From NCBI GenBank assembly GCA_024397995.1, contig CP073746.1, positions 1,984,001-2,048,000 of the forward strand: DNA of 64,000 nt, written 5' to 3'. The notes under the pieces were generated by a model, which saw nothing but the letters and a program-made list of their open reading frames with translations, was not told the DNA's origin and searched no databases. Below, one piece after another: positions 8,703 to 17,295 of the stretch. Numbering within the stretch: the first letter of the stretch is position 1; every line of letters starts with the position of its first letter. The translations under genes were made by a program, and so were the position numbers. The stretch comes from a bacterium SCSIO 12827 (GTDB lineage: Bacteria > Pseudomonadota > Alphaproteobacteria > Rhodospirillales > Casp-alpha2).

Positions 8703-10364
8703 TCAACTGAGGATGTACTTTCTGGTCAACTCATACGGCTGCACGGGTGCGTCACGAATATCACCGATGACCCGGCCGCTAATCAGGCTGAAGCCGGCTT
8801 GCATCGCTGATCGCACTGTGGCCAGGGAATTCAAACCATATGCCGTGGTGTGAAATCCCTGTGCTTTGGCCCGTTTACCGAAATCCAGAATACGGAGAAG
8901 AATTTGCTTCTCAGTCTGTGTCTGCCAATCGGCCTCGACATCTAAGACAAGCATATCGGCACCGTTTGCCTTGAATAGATGTGCATGCCTATCCTCAGGC
9001 GCTAAACGCACGGATGTGCGGGAGCTTATCCGCTTGACAAACTCCAGCACCCGGCGGATTGATGTCTCTCCCCTGGCCTCTGGAACTCCAATGATTTCAA
9101 CGGCGACGCGCCCCAAAAGACGGCTTTGCGGGACGGCCTTGAATATCTCCATCAGGCCGCCGAAATCATCCAATTTTAATGTTTCAAAATGCAATGGCAG
9201 CATGATCGCCGGCTCGTTTGCGGTCTGCTTTCCCGTGATCGTTTTGATCACCTGTGCCGCCATAACCGCATCAACGTGGACGGCCATCGGGTCCTGATCG
9301 CCGCCATGCAAAACGGCACTTCCGGAAAACACCCCATAGGCTGAACGCCGAAATGGATGACATTCGAATGCGACAACCAATTGGCGAAACGGGTTCCAAA
9401 GCGGGCGGAACTGAACGGACAGTTGCGTCGTGAACCAGGACACATCATTGCTGGCCTGACCCTCTTTTTCTTGGGCGATTTGGGTGGCTGCTTGGTGGTC
9501 GAATTCTCTCGCCAACAGATCCGGCGTGACCTTTTTGTTCTCTGCCGCAAGTTTGCTTACATCAATCGTATCGGCCGTAACCCCAATACCTCGATAATCT
9601 TTGTCCTTGCCCAAAAGTCGTTGACGTATCTCGACCGCTAATTTTTCTGCGCGCTTCTGCGAGGTTGCCAAATCTGCACCGGCGAACAGAATTAAAAATG
9701 CGTCTTCGCCGTGTTGCACGTATAAGTCATCTTTTCCCATCGCACCTCGGACAATTCCGTCAGAGATAGCCATGGCCTTATGACGCACCTTTTCCCAACG
9801 CCCCTTGAACAGATCGCGGAACTCTTCCAGCGACACGATCTTGAGACGGCCGGTTGCCTTTTCTCCCTCCGTTTTCATCAATTTATCGAGCCTCGCCTTG
9901 AAAGGCTCTGGAACCGATAGGGAACCCTCATCCGAGGTAGAAGGCGAGACTGTGCCCGAAACAGGCGCCCTGGTTTTTTCTGCTGCCGCCTGCTTCCGAA
10001 GGATGGCTTTGACTTTCATGCTGAGAACATCGTAATCGACCGGCTTCGTCACATAATCGTCAGCGCCAATCTTGTAACCAGCCGTCAAATATTTCTTGTC
10101 ATCCAATCCTGATAAAAAAATGAAGGGAGTGGTTGCAGGTTCCGTACCTGCTTCCCGGATTTTCCGGAGGACCTCGAACCCATTCAGTCCTGGCATCTTG
10201 ACGTCACAAATGATGAGCCTGGGGTTTTGCTTCTGGATCGCATTGACGCCTGCGATGCCGTCCGCGGCTTCCGCAACGACATGCCCCTCTTCCTCCAGAA
10301 TGTCTCGGATCGTTAGCCGGACCAACTCATCGTCATCGATGATTAGAACATCTGGCGCGCCCAT
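8703..10364 (-). CDS. Receiver with degenerate GGDEF and EAL domains (c-di-GMP-type regulator)
   Basis: 553 residues. A receiver (1-130, acceptor Asp54 in LIICDVKMPG, Lys in YVTKPVDYD) is followed by a ~40-residue linker. Next is a GGDEF-like region (~170-290) in which the signature position reads QHGEDAFLILF, so the catalytic GGDEF is absent. A C-terminal half (~310-550) resembles an EAL barrel by its ending (QAGFSLISGRVIGDIRD) and by VAVEIIGVPE near the ELTE position. The EAL motif and metal-binding acidic residues are not apparent. Both enzymatic domains therefore look inactive; it could bind c-di-GMP or partner proteins as a phosphorylation-switched effector. It is encoded 22 bases downstream of an apparently active receiver-EAL protein. 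Confidence 0.8.
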   Translation of the reverse strand: MGAPDVLIIDDDELVRLTIRDILEEEGHVVAEAADGIAGVNAIQKQNPRLIICDVKMPGLNGFEVLRKIREAGTEPATTPFIFLSGLDDKKYLTAGYKIGADDYVTKPVDYDVLSMKVKAILRKQAAAEKTRAPVSGTVSPSTSDEGSLSVPEPFKARLDKLMKTEGEKATGRLKIVSLEEFRDLFKGRWEKVRHKAMAISDGIVRGAMGKDDLYVQHGEDAFLILFAGADLATSQKRAEKLAVEIRQRLLGKDKDYRGIGVTADTIDVSKLAAENKKVTPDLLAREFDHQAATQIAQEKEGQASNDVSWFTTQLSVQFRPLWNPFRQLVVAFECHPFRRSAYGVFSGSAVLHGGDQDPMAVHVDAVMAAQVIKTITGKQTANEPAIMLPLHFETLKLDDFGGLMEIFKAVPQSRLLGRVAVEIIGVPEARGETSIRRVLEFVKRISSRTSVRLAPEDRHAHLFKANGADMLVLDVEADWQTQTEKQILLRILDFGKRAKAQGFHTTAYGLNSLATVRSAMQAGFSLISGRVIGDIRDAPVQPYELTRKYILS

Positions 10365-10386
10365 GGCATTATCTCCCGCTTCAGAG

Positions 10387-11637
10387 TTAACTATTTAAAA
10401 GTCTCGTTTTCCGGGTATCTGGTTCGTCCGCTAGTTGGAACCCGCAAAGTGCCTGAGCAGCATCCGGATTAACGGGACGGCTTAAATAAAATCCCTGCGC
10501 GGTGTCACAGCCGAATGATTTTAACAGGGTCAGTGCCTCGGCCGTTTCCACGCCTTCAGCGCAGACTTCCAAGCCCAGGTTGTGGGCCAAATCAATAATC
10601 GAGCGGACGATGGTATCTGCGTCCTTATTGACCCCGAGTTCGAACACGATCGACTTGTCGATCTTCAATTCATTGAACGGCATCTTGTGAAGTTGAACCA
10701 GAGAGGAATATCCGGTTCCAAAATCGTCCATCGCCAAGCGAAAATTGCGTAGCCTTAGCCGGCTCAAAACGCTCATTGCCTGGGCCGCATTCTCCATCGC
10801 GGCCGTCTCCGTTACTTCCAATACGATACTGTCGTGCGTAATCCCCTTCGCTTCGGCCAGTTCTGAGATGCGGTCCGGGACGGCGGAATCGACGGCCAGA
10901 TGTGCCGGAAGATTAACGGCGATTACCGGATCAAATCCGTTTTCCCGCCACACGGCGGACTGATGAAGAACATTTTCAACAACTTTATAAGAGAACAAAT
11001 GGACGAGGTTTGAGGCCTCGATCATCGGGATGAACAAGTCCGGCGACAACGTGCCGTATACCGGGTGTTGCCAACGTATCAGCGCCTCAAACGAATCAAG
11101 TGGGTAGGAACCGGCGCGGAGGGAAAGTGTGTGCTCAGCCTTCTTGCCGGTATCTGGTGCAGCAAGGCGGGCTTTCGGCTGAAAATCGAATACAAACTGC
11201 CAATCCGAGATAGCGGTCTCGATATCGGAAATCGTGATGGTTTTTGCATCCGACTGAATGCGGGTCAGCAGAACCGATAAGTCATCCATTCGGATCGGTT
11301 TCTGCAGCACGCCAGCCATACGTAAGCCCGTTTCCTTTCCAAACCGATTGGCGGCGCCAAGGACGCGGGCATCGTAACCGCTCATCACGACGATATCTGC
11401 TCGGCACCCTGTTTCACTCAACAGGCGAAGATACTCAAGGCCGTCCTTATCCGGCATTTGCAGATCAAGGAGTAATCCCGAAAAGGTCTTTGGGTCATAA
11501 ACCTTCTTAAAACCTTCGAACGTCGATACGACAACCGCAGAGAACCCCGCATCTTCCGCAACATCTTGAATAAACGCCCCGATGTCCGGTTCATCATCAA
11601 TGATCAACAGTGCATTGGCATTCGCAACTGGTGTCAT
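10387..11637 (-). CDS. Receiver-EAL protein, probable c-di-GMP phosphodiesterase
   Basis: 416 residues. The N-terminal receiver (~5-130) has acceptor Asp58 in LLLDLQMPDKDG. The C-terminal EAL domain (~150-400) keeps the catalytic signatures: FEALIRWQHP, EVTETAAM, AMDDFGTGYSSL, LKIDKSIV, CAEGVET and AQGFYLSRP. It should hydrolyse c-di-GMP to pGpG under control of receiver phosphorylation. The start has a good AGGAG at six bases and overlaps the preceding receiver gene by four bases. A hybrid kinase upstream in the operon, or CheA downstream, is the likely phosphate source. With the Wsp/Che3-type cluster it points to c-di-GMP control of surface or developmental behaviour. Confidence 0.92.
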   Translation of the reverse strand: MTPVANANALLIIDDEPDIGAFIQDVAEDAGFSAVVVSTFEGFKKVYDPKTFSGLLLDLQMPDKDGLEYLRLLSETGCRADIVVMSGYDARVLGAANRFGKETGLRMAGVLQKPIRMDDLSVLLTRIQSDAKTITISDIETAISDWQFVFDFQPKARLAAPDTGKKAEHTLSLRAGSYPLDSFEALIRWQHPVYGTLSPDLFIPMIEASNLVHLFSYKVVENVLHQSAVWRENGFDPVIAVNLPAHLAVDSAVPDRISELAEAKGITHDSIVLEVTETAAMENAAQAMSVLSRLRLRNFRLAMDDFGTGYSSLVQLHKMPFNELKIDKSIVFELGVNKDADTIVRSIIDLAHNLGLEVCAEGVETAEALTLLKSFGCDTAQGFYLSRPVNPDAAQALCGFQLADEPDTRKTRLLNS

Positions 11638-12113
11638 GACACACTCCTAAAAGCAGGCGCATCTGCTGTTGTCCCCAATCGGCTTGATGCGGCATCGCAA
11701 GCAAAGGCTTGATCGATGCGGTCACGAAGACCAGAAACGGAAAAAGGCTTATTCAAAACGCCGACCATGTTCAGGCCGCGTTCAGATCCGAATTTTTGCG
11801 CAATCGCGAGCATGGTTTTGTCGAAGCCACTCATCATCAGAATGGGCAGACTTGCAAAGCCCTCCATCCGTGCCATCATTTCCAGACATTCCACGCCATC
11901 CCGGTCAGGCATGATCAGGTCAATAATCATCAGGTCCGGCAAGCCGCCTTCCAGCACTCGAATCATTTCATGCGAATTGTTCGCGTGCGCGGCCTGATAG
12001 CCTGCACTTTCGACAACCTCTGCAATGAAATCGCAAATGCCCTGATCGTCGTCCACGATCAAAACCCGCTTCATCTCATCCCACCCCTGGTTTGATTTTT
12101 CTGTCTTCATCAT
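11634..12113 (-). CDS. Stand-alone receiver domain protein
   Basis: 159 residues from the ATG that overlaps the upstream stop (ATGA). An in-frame ATG at 12074, with a G-rich stretch upstream, begins MKRVLIVDDD and gives a more standard single-domain receiver; both starts are credible. The acceptor Asp lies in LMIIDLIMPDRDG, with a conserved Lys in VLNKPF. There is no output domain, so it probably acts as a phosphate shuttle or CheY-like signal between the hybrid kinase and the receiver-EAL protein. The wording around the acceptor and Lys (GVLNKPF here, GVLQKPI in the receiver-EAL protein) suggests the two receivers are related duplicates. Confidence 0.9.
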   Translation of the reverse strand: MMKTEKSNQGWDEMKRVLIVDDDQGICDFIAEVVESAGYQAAHANNSHEMIRVLEGGLPDLMIIDLIMPDRDGVECLEMMARMEGFASLPILMMSGFDKTMLAIAQKFGSERGLNMVGVLNKPFSVSGLRDRIDQAFACDAASSRLGTTADAPAFRSVS

Positions 12114-14968
12114 GCTTGACCACCATCTGTCGCCCTGTATCTCAAGGCTTCGTTTATTTTTTCTCTCAGATGACGTTCTGTGTACGGCTTGGCCAACCAG
12201 ATACCGTCCGGCGCATCGTGATTGGCATTTTTAAGCGCCTCCTCCGCATATCCAGATGTGTATAGAATTTTGATTTCGGGCCAGCGGGCCCGCACCTCTC
12301 GGGCGACATCAATGCCTGACATACCACCAGGCATGACAATGTCCGTCATTACGAGGTCGAACCCTTGATCCGTTTCCAAACGTAATATCGCGGCCGCGCC
12401 GTCAGGTGCACTGACGAAGTCATATCCCATGGAATCAAGGAGGTTTTCTGCGGTCTCGCGCACCTCCTCATCGTCTTCGACAATCAATATTCGGCCGGTG
12501 AGGGTGTCTTCCGTAGCATCCGCATCAATGTCTAAATCACACTGCCCATTGGTATATAATGGCAGATACAGGCGGAGCGTGGTCCCCTGCCCGACTTCGC
12601 TGTAAATATTTATGTGCCCACCTGACTGTTTGATGAATCCGAAGATCATCGCCAAACCAAGACCAGTGCCTTTTCCCGATTCCTTCGTAGTAAAGAAGGG
12701 CTCAAAAACCTTGTCCAATACAGCCGGCGGCATGCCCGTTCCTGTATCAGTGACGGCAATCATCACGTAATCGCCAGGCACGACGTCTTGGTGTTTCCGC
12801 GCATAACATTCATCCAGTTGAACATTTGCCGTTTCAATGGTGAGCAGGCCGCCATCCGGCATGGCATCACGGGCATTGATGGACATGTTCAAAATCGCAC
12901 TTTCCAATTGGCCCGGGTCGACGCGAACAGTGTCCAGAGTTGCCATTGGTTTGACGGTGATTTCGATATGCTCACTGATGGAGCGGGCGAGCATTTCCTC
13001 CATGCCGCGGACCGTTTCATTCAAGGCAAGCACAGTCGGCTCGAGGACCTGACGCCGGGAGAATGCGAGAAGCCGCGCCGTCAGATCGCCCCCGCGCGCG
13101 CCCGCACGGCGCGCCGTGTTGATCCAACGTGAAATCTTCGGGTCCGCCATGGCTTCTGTTTTTTTAGCCAATAGCTCCAAATTTCCATTGATGACCGTAA
13201 GCAGGTTGTTGAAATCATGCGCAACCCCCCCGGTGAGTTGCCCCAGGGCTTCCATTTTTTGTGCTTGTTGCAATTGGTTCTGCAATGCCCGGTGCTCGGT
13301 AACATCAACCAAATTGCCGCAGGTTGCGATGCCGTCATCCCAGGGCACCAGGGTCACCCGGTTTTCAAGAATGATCTCGGTGCCGTCCTTTTTGACGCCG
13401 CGGATCTCGTATTCATTCGGCACGTATTCACCCGCTACTCGCGCCGCATTGAAGTCCTTAAGGCGTTGGTGTTCATCCGCATGGAAAAATTTAAGAAGGG
13501 ATTTTTGCGCCATCGCATCATCGATACTGTCGTACCCAAAAATGCGGGCGAACGATTCATTGATGAAGATCAATTCAAACTTCCGCATGACGAAGACCCC
13601 TTGATGGGACTTCTCCATGATCATCGCGAAACGTTCTTCGGTTCGGGTCAGGCGTTCCTCTGTGAACCGCCGGGAAATGGATTCCCCGATTTGCATGGCG
13701 ATCGATGAGATCAGGGTCGAGAATTGTTCGTTCTTACATCGCCTTGTCTTGCTGAACAGGCATATCACAGACAAGACATTCCCCTTGCCGTCCATGACGG
13801 GAACGGCAACCCCAGACCTCAGCCCACACTGAACAGCCTGCTCTCTCCGTATGAACTTACCGCCCGGCGCCTGGAGGTCTTCGATCCAATCGATCGCTTC
13901 ATGCTGCCATGCCCGCCCCGGCATGCTTTCCCCTAGCCGGAAAGAAAGCCCCTTGCTTGCGTCGGCGAACGGCATGAATTCATCTGACGCGAGGTAGTAC
14001 CCAAGATAAGTGCGCAGGACTTCGGCATCCGGATCGAAATACCAACCTTCCGCAACATCCCAGCCGGTAATCTCCGCAATGGACCGAAGTGCGCCCGCAA
14101 TGGCATCCCCCACCCGTTCGGCAAATGCCACCTGCTCCGTAACCCTAAAAAGAAGCTCAAGCTGCTGTTGTTGGCATTTGAGGGCGGTGATGTCCCGTGT
14201 GATGGTGACAAGACCGCTGATCTTTCCTCGTTCGTCGTAAATGGCGGTTTTATTGGTTGAATTCCAACGTGGAAACCCGCCCTCACCGATTTCCCGTTTC
14301 TCTGCGTTGAGGGCCGCCCGGCCTGTTTCGAAAACCTGTTTGTCTAATCTTTCCCTCTCGACAACCCAATCTTCTCCAAGCATCTCCGTCGCGCGCCGGC
14401 CGATTGCCTGGAACGGGCTATCCAGTTGGAGGATATCCGCCACCACGTCATTTACGCGGAGATACCGGCCATCCGCATCTTTGATTGAAATCCCATCCGC
14501 ACTGCTGCTCATCAGGGCCTTCATGTACGACCGTTCGGCTGCAAGCTCCCTGTTCACCTGTGACAGTTCGGCAGCATGGTGAACCGTCACCTTTAAACCT
14601 TCCGGGTCCCACGGCTTGGAGACATAGGCAAATACCTTGCCATCGTTAATGGCACGGACGACTGCGTCAAAATCCGCATAACCTGTGATCAATATACGGG
14701 TCGCGAAGGAGAATTCTCTGGCGCGCGCCAAAAACTCATCACCCGTAATCCCCGGCATCCGCTGATCACTCAGAATGACGGCGATTAACGGGTCATTCTC
14801 GGCAATGGTCAGCGCTTTCGCCGGCGACGTCGTGGTGATGACGTCGAATTCGTCCTCTAGGATATCCTCGATCGCCGCCAGAACTTGCTGTTCATCATCG
14901 ACGATCAGAATCCGTTTGAGTGTACCTGGCCTGGGAACATCTTCGGAGGAGGGGGTAGCATGAGACAT
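12110..14968 (-). CDS. Hybrid sensor histidine kinase (REC-PAS-GAF-PAS-HisKA-HATPase-REC)
   Basis: About 952 residues from the ATG at 14968, which has AGGGAG six bases upstream; the frame continues to 15028 but without such a site. In order: an N-terminal receiver (SDQRMPGITGDEF, then VSKPWDPEG, typical of RpfG/HD-GYP-associated receivers), PAS, GAF-like domain (~290-440), PAS (~455-580), HisKA with GGVAHDFNNLLTVING (His phosphorylation site), ATPase (NMSINARDAMPDGG N-box; DTGTGMPP and GKGTGLGLAM G-boxes), and a C-terminal receiver (LVMTDIVMPGGMSG). No membrane helix was seen, so it is cytoplasmic. It heads the 15-kb signalling array and overlaps the next gene by four bases. It probably phosphorylates the lone receivers downstream; PAS/GAF ligands are unknown. 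Confidence 0.93.
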   Translation of the reverse strand: MSHATPSSEDVPRPGTLKRILIVDDEQQVLAAIEDILEDEFDVITTTSPAKALTIAENDPLIAVILSDQRMPGITGDEFLARAREFSFATRILITGYADFDAVVRAINDGKVFAYVSKPWDPEGLKVTVHHAAELSQVNRELAAERSYMKALMSSSADGISIKDADGRYLRVNDVVADILQLDSPFQAIGRRATEMLGEDWVVERERLDKQVFETGRAALNAEKREIGEGGFPRWNSTNKTAIYDERGKISGLVTITRDITALKCQQQQLELLFRVTEQVAFAERVGDAIAGALRSIAEITGWDVAEGWYFDPDAEVLRTYLGYYLASDEFMPFADASKGLSFRLGESMPGRAWQHEAIDWIEDLQAPGGKFIRREQAVQCGLRSGVAVPVMDGKGNVLSVICLFSKTRRCKNEQFSTLISSIAMQIGESISRRFTEERLTRTEERFAMIMEKSHQGVFVMRKFELIFINESFARIFGYDSIDDAMAQKSLLKFFHADEHQRLKDFNAARVAGEYVPNEYEIRGVKKDGTEIILENRVTLVPWDDGIATCGNLVDVTEHRALQNQLQQAQKMEALGQLTGGVAHDFNNLLTVINGNLELLAKKTEAMADPKISRWINTARRAGARGGDLTARLLAFSRRQVLEPTVLALNETVRGMEEMLARSISEHIEITVKPMATLDTVRVDPGQLESAILNMSINARDAMPDGGLLTIETANVQLDECYARKHQDVVPGDYVMIAVTDTGTGMPPAVLDKVFEPFFTTKESGKGTGLGLAMIFGFIKQSGGHINIYSEVGQGTTLRLYLPLYTNGQCDLDIDADATEDTLTGRILIVEDDEEVRETAENLLDSMGYDFVSAPDGAAAILRLETDQGFDLVMTDIVMPGGMSGIDVAREVRARWPEIKILYTSGYAEEALKNANHDAPDGIWLAKPYTERHLREKINEALRYRATDGGQA

Positions 14969-15124
14969 TGCCAACTCCCTATATGCCAAACCGGATTGGT
15001 GCGGCGCTCTCCACTTCAGACCTCCCACAGCCTAAGTTAGCCTGCGGCGACGCAGGCTCCATCAAGGCAGGGCCAAGGGTAGCGAAAACTTCGGAAGAGT
15101 CAGCAAATAGATAATACGTAGTTA

Positions 15125-15142
15125 CTTATACGTACGTATAAG
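15125..15142. promoter_or_regulatory. 18-bp perfect palindrome upstream of the hybrid-kinase operon
   Basis: CTTATACGTACGTATAAG is a perfect 18-bp palindrome in the AT-rich gap (14969-15250) between the 3' end of the LuxR-type gene and the hybrid kinase, about 157 bases before the kinase ATG. Further AT-rich sequence with repeated ATAC/ATACAT follows. It is a plausible operator for a dimeric regulator, perhaps one of the two LuxR-type proteins nearby. A related ACGTACGT core occurs at 20000-20009. Binding is inferred. Confidence 0.5.
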
Positions 15143-15250
15143 AAAAACACAAAAAAATACATACATATATATTCAGCAATACATGCATGGTATCTCAATT
15201 AAACATACGAACGTATTCTTCACGAGGTAAATACAGATGCCATGCACCGG

Positions 15251-16705
15251 TCAACGGCCAAACGTCGACCCGAATATCGCGCTCACCTGGGAAAATGACC
15301 TAACATCCAATTTTTGCATGATAGATGCTCGATGAGATTCAACCGTGCGATGGCTGATTTTCAGCTTTCTGGCGACCTGTTTGCTTGTCAATCCAAGCAA
15401 CGATTGGCGCAAAACCTGACGCTCCCGCGGCGTCAAGATCGCGAGAAGAGCCTTGTTATCCCTGTTTCTTATCGTTCCTTCCGATGGGCGATCAAAGAAC
15501 GCCGCCTCTAGCGCCCGCCCACAGTGCCAGAATTTAATTTCCGTGCGTAATACGCCCCAATGGGGATCACCAGATTCATCAATATAGCGGTAAGGGGTGT
15601 AGGTCGGGTGGTACATGGTATCCGGAAGGATTTTTGACGTATCGCATAACTGCCGGCCTTGCATAATTTCCTGATCCAGCAGCATCCCGTCGAAGTTGGT
15701 AATTTTCCCATATGCCCACCGCGCATGATCCGCTTGGACAACATCCCAAATTCGCATCGTTTGTGGGTCGCAAATCAATTGGATGGTCGCATTCTTGAGA
15801 TCGGATGCGCGGAGCTTCCGTGCATCCCCGCTAAGAGCATTTGATGGCACCGACTGTGGAAACAGAGCGAGAGTGCTCAAGGCTTCGTCAATTTTGCTAA
15901 TAACCTCAGCATCTTTTATCCGGGGTTTGTCGGAAAAAAATGCCGCGACGGCCTGCACCTCGCCATCATGAATTACAGGAACCGCCAAGACTGAATGGAG
16001 ATTAGCCGCCTTGGCGGCAAAGCTGCGCCGAAAAACCCGCCGGGGGTTTTTCTGAATATCCTCGACCCATTCAGGTGTACCAGAAAGCCATGATCTGCCA
16101 GGCGCACCTTCTCCTAACTCCAATCCAAGCATGGCGCTCATTCTCTGGAATGTTCTTGTGCGTGAAGGAAGTATCGACCAGCTTGCTTCGACTTTGAGGT
16201 GCCCAGCAGGGTCAAGCCGCCAAATTTCACCCAAAACCCAATCGCATTGATGGCAAATTCGCTCCAAAATTGGCCGATGGGACATTCCTTCCGAGGTTTC
16301 AGAATCCGTCTCCTCAGAAAAATCAATTTCTGCAACCGGATTGATGACACCGACCGCAATTCCGGGGCCGTGATTTGCCTTCAAAACAAGGACACGGACA
16401 TCCGCCATGAAAATCGATCTGTCTCGTCTACGCATCGGAATGCGTCGGATGAAAATTCCTTGTTCGTCCAGGCTCCTATGACTTTCTTCGCCAAATAAAC
16501 GGAATCCACTTGGGTCTGCGTGCAAGTGCTCGGTCACATCCCCGATCAAATCTTCCTCGGGATGCCCAAACAGTTGTTCAGCTGCCAGATTACACGCAAG
16601 GACGATGCGGGTACCGTACTCGACGATCAAAACAGGCTCATCCGTCGCGCTCAGCGCGGCCTTAATTGATGCATTCCTCAAACCGCTGCTTCTACTCGAG
16701 TCCAT
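15251..16705 (-). CDS. PAS-GAF-LuxR transcriptional regulator (paralog 1)
   Basis: 484 residues. A PAS-like domain (~15-130; NLAAEQLFGHPEEDLIG), a GAF-like region (~145-285; AVPVIHDGEVQAVAAFFSD), a central region (~310-400), and a C-terminal LuxR/FixJ helix-turn-helix (~415-475) with LTPRERQVL, SKQVARKLKISHRTVESH and IMQKL. It is cytoplasmic and DNA-binding. It is clearly paralogous to the gene at 20076-21539: same domain order, shared phrases such as GAPGRSW/GAPGRVW and RRVFRRSFAAKA/RHVFRRAFVAKA, and near-equal length. There is no receiver, so control is probably by PAS/GAF ligand binding. The region 14969-15250 downstream holds a palindromic candidate target. Confidence 0.88.
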   Translation of the reverse strand: MDSSRSSGLRNASIKAALSATDEPVLIVEYGTRIVLACNLAAEQLFGHPEEDLIGDVTEHLHADPSGFRLFGEESHRSLDEQGIFIRRIPMRRRDRSIFMADVRVLVLKANHGPGIAVGVINPVAEIDFSEETDSETSEGMSHRPILERICHQCDWVLGEIWRLDPAGHLKVEASWSILPSRTRTFQRMSAMLGLELGEGAPGRSWLSGTPEWVEDIQKNPRRVFRRSFAAKAANLHSVLAVPVIHDGEVQAVAAFFSDKPRIKDAEVISKIDEALSTLALFPQSVPSNALSGDARKLRASDLKNATIQLICDPQTMRIWDVVQADHARWAYGKITNFDGMLLDQEIMQGRQLCDTSKILPDTMYHPTYTPYRYIDESGDPHWGVLRTEIKFWHCGRALEAAFFDRPSEGTIRNRDNKALLAILTPRERQVLRQSLLGLTSKQVARKLKISHRTVESHRASIMQKLDVRSFSQVSAIFGSTFGR

Positions 16706-16834
16706 TGCCGTTACCCAAAATGGTGATGGGGCAGAATCAGGTCAGGCCAGAGGTACGTTCTGCCAATGCCCAACTCTGTAATGCCGAATGGTTTCTGTTC
16801 GTCGCGTTGACGTACTGAAGATTCGCGATACTGA

Positions 16835-17266
16835 CTACCGATTATGAAGGCGAGCCGGCACTGGCAAAGATAGTTTCTCTACGGCTAAGTCCGGCAACGG
16901 CACCCGCATAAGTTCCATCGCTGTTGCTACCAAGTCCACTAGTAAAAAAGGCTTCTCGATGATGTGATTGGCACCGAACTCCAAGGTCATTTTAAGGAAC
17001 TGGAGATACACGCCCCGACCTCCACCTGAGATCATAATGACTGGCACATTTCTATCACGCCTCCGTATTTCGAAGAGTACCTCTATGCCATCCATTCCCG
17101 GCATAAAGACATCGACGATCACTAGATTGGGCGACACCAGATCAAATGCCGTAATGCCGTTGAACCCATTCGAGGCCTCGTGCACCGTATGACCTAATCC
17201 CTGAAACCCATCCGCGATGACATCGCGAACATCCGTTTCATCATCGATGACTAGAATTTTTCCCAT
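16835..17266 (-). CDS. Single-domain response regulator
   Basis: About 143 residues from ATG 17266 (MGKILVIDDETDV). The frame can be read five residues further from a TTG at 17281, but no ribosome site favours it. The receiver core has an acidic pocket (IDDE), acceptor Asp in LVIVDVFMPGMDG, a switch region MISGGGRG, and Lys in IIEKPF. The C-terminal tail (~115-143) is Pro/Leu-rich and not an output domain. It lies 29 bases downstream of a chemoreceptor gene on the same strand, so it may be co-transcribed and act as a CheY-like output or phosphate sink. Confidence 0.88.
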   Translation of the reverse strand: MGKILVIDDETDVRDVIADGFQGLGHTVHEASNGFNGITAFDLVSPNLVIVDVFMPGMDGIEVLFEIRRRDRNVPVIMISGGGRGVYLQFLKMTLEFGANHIIEKPFLLVDLVATAMELMRVPLPDLAVEKLSLPVPARLHNR

Positions 17267-17295
17267 TTCAAATGAATTCAAGTCGGGTTTCGATA

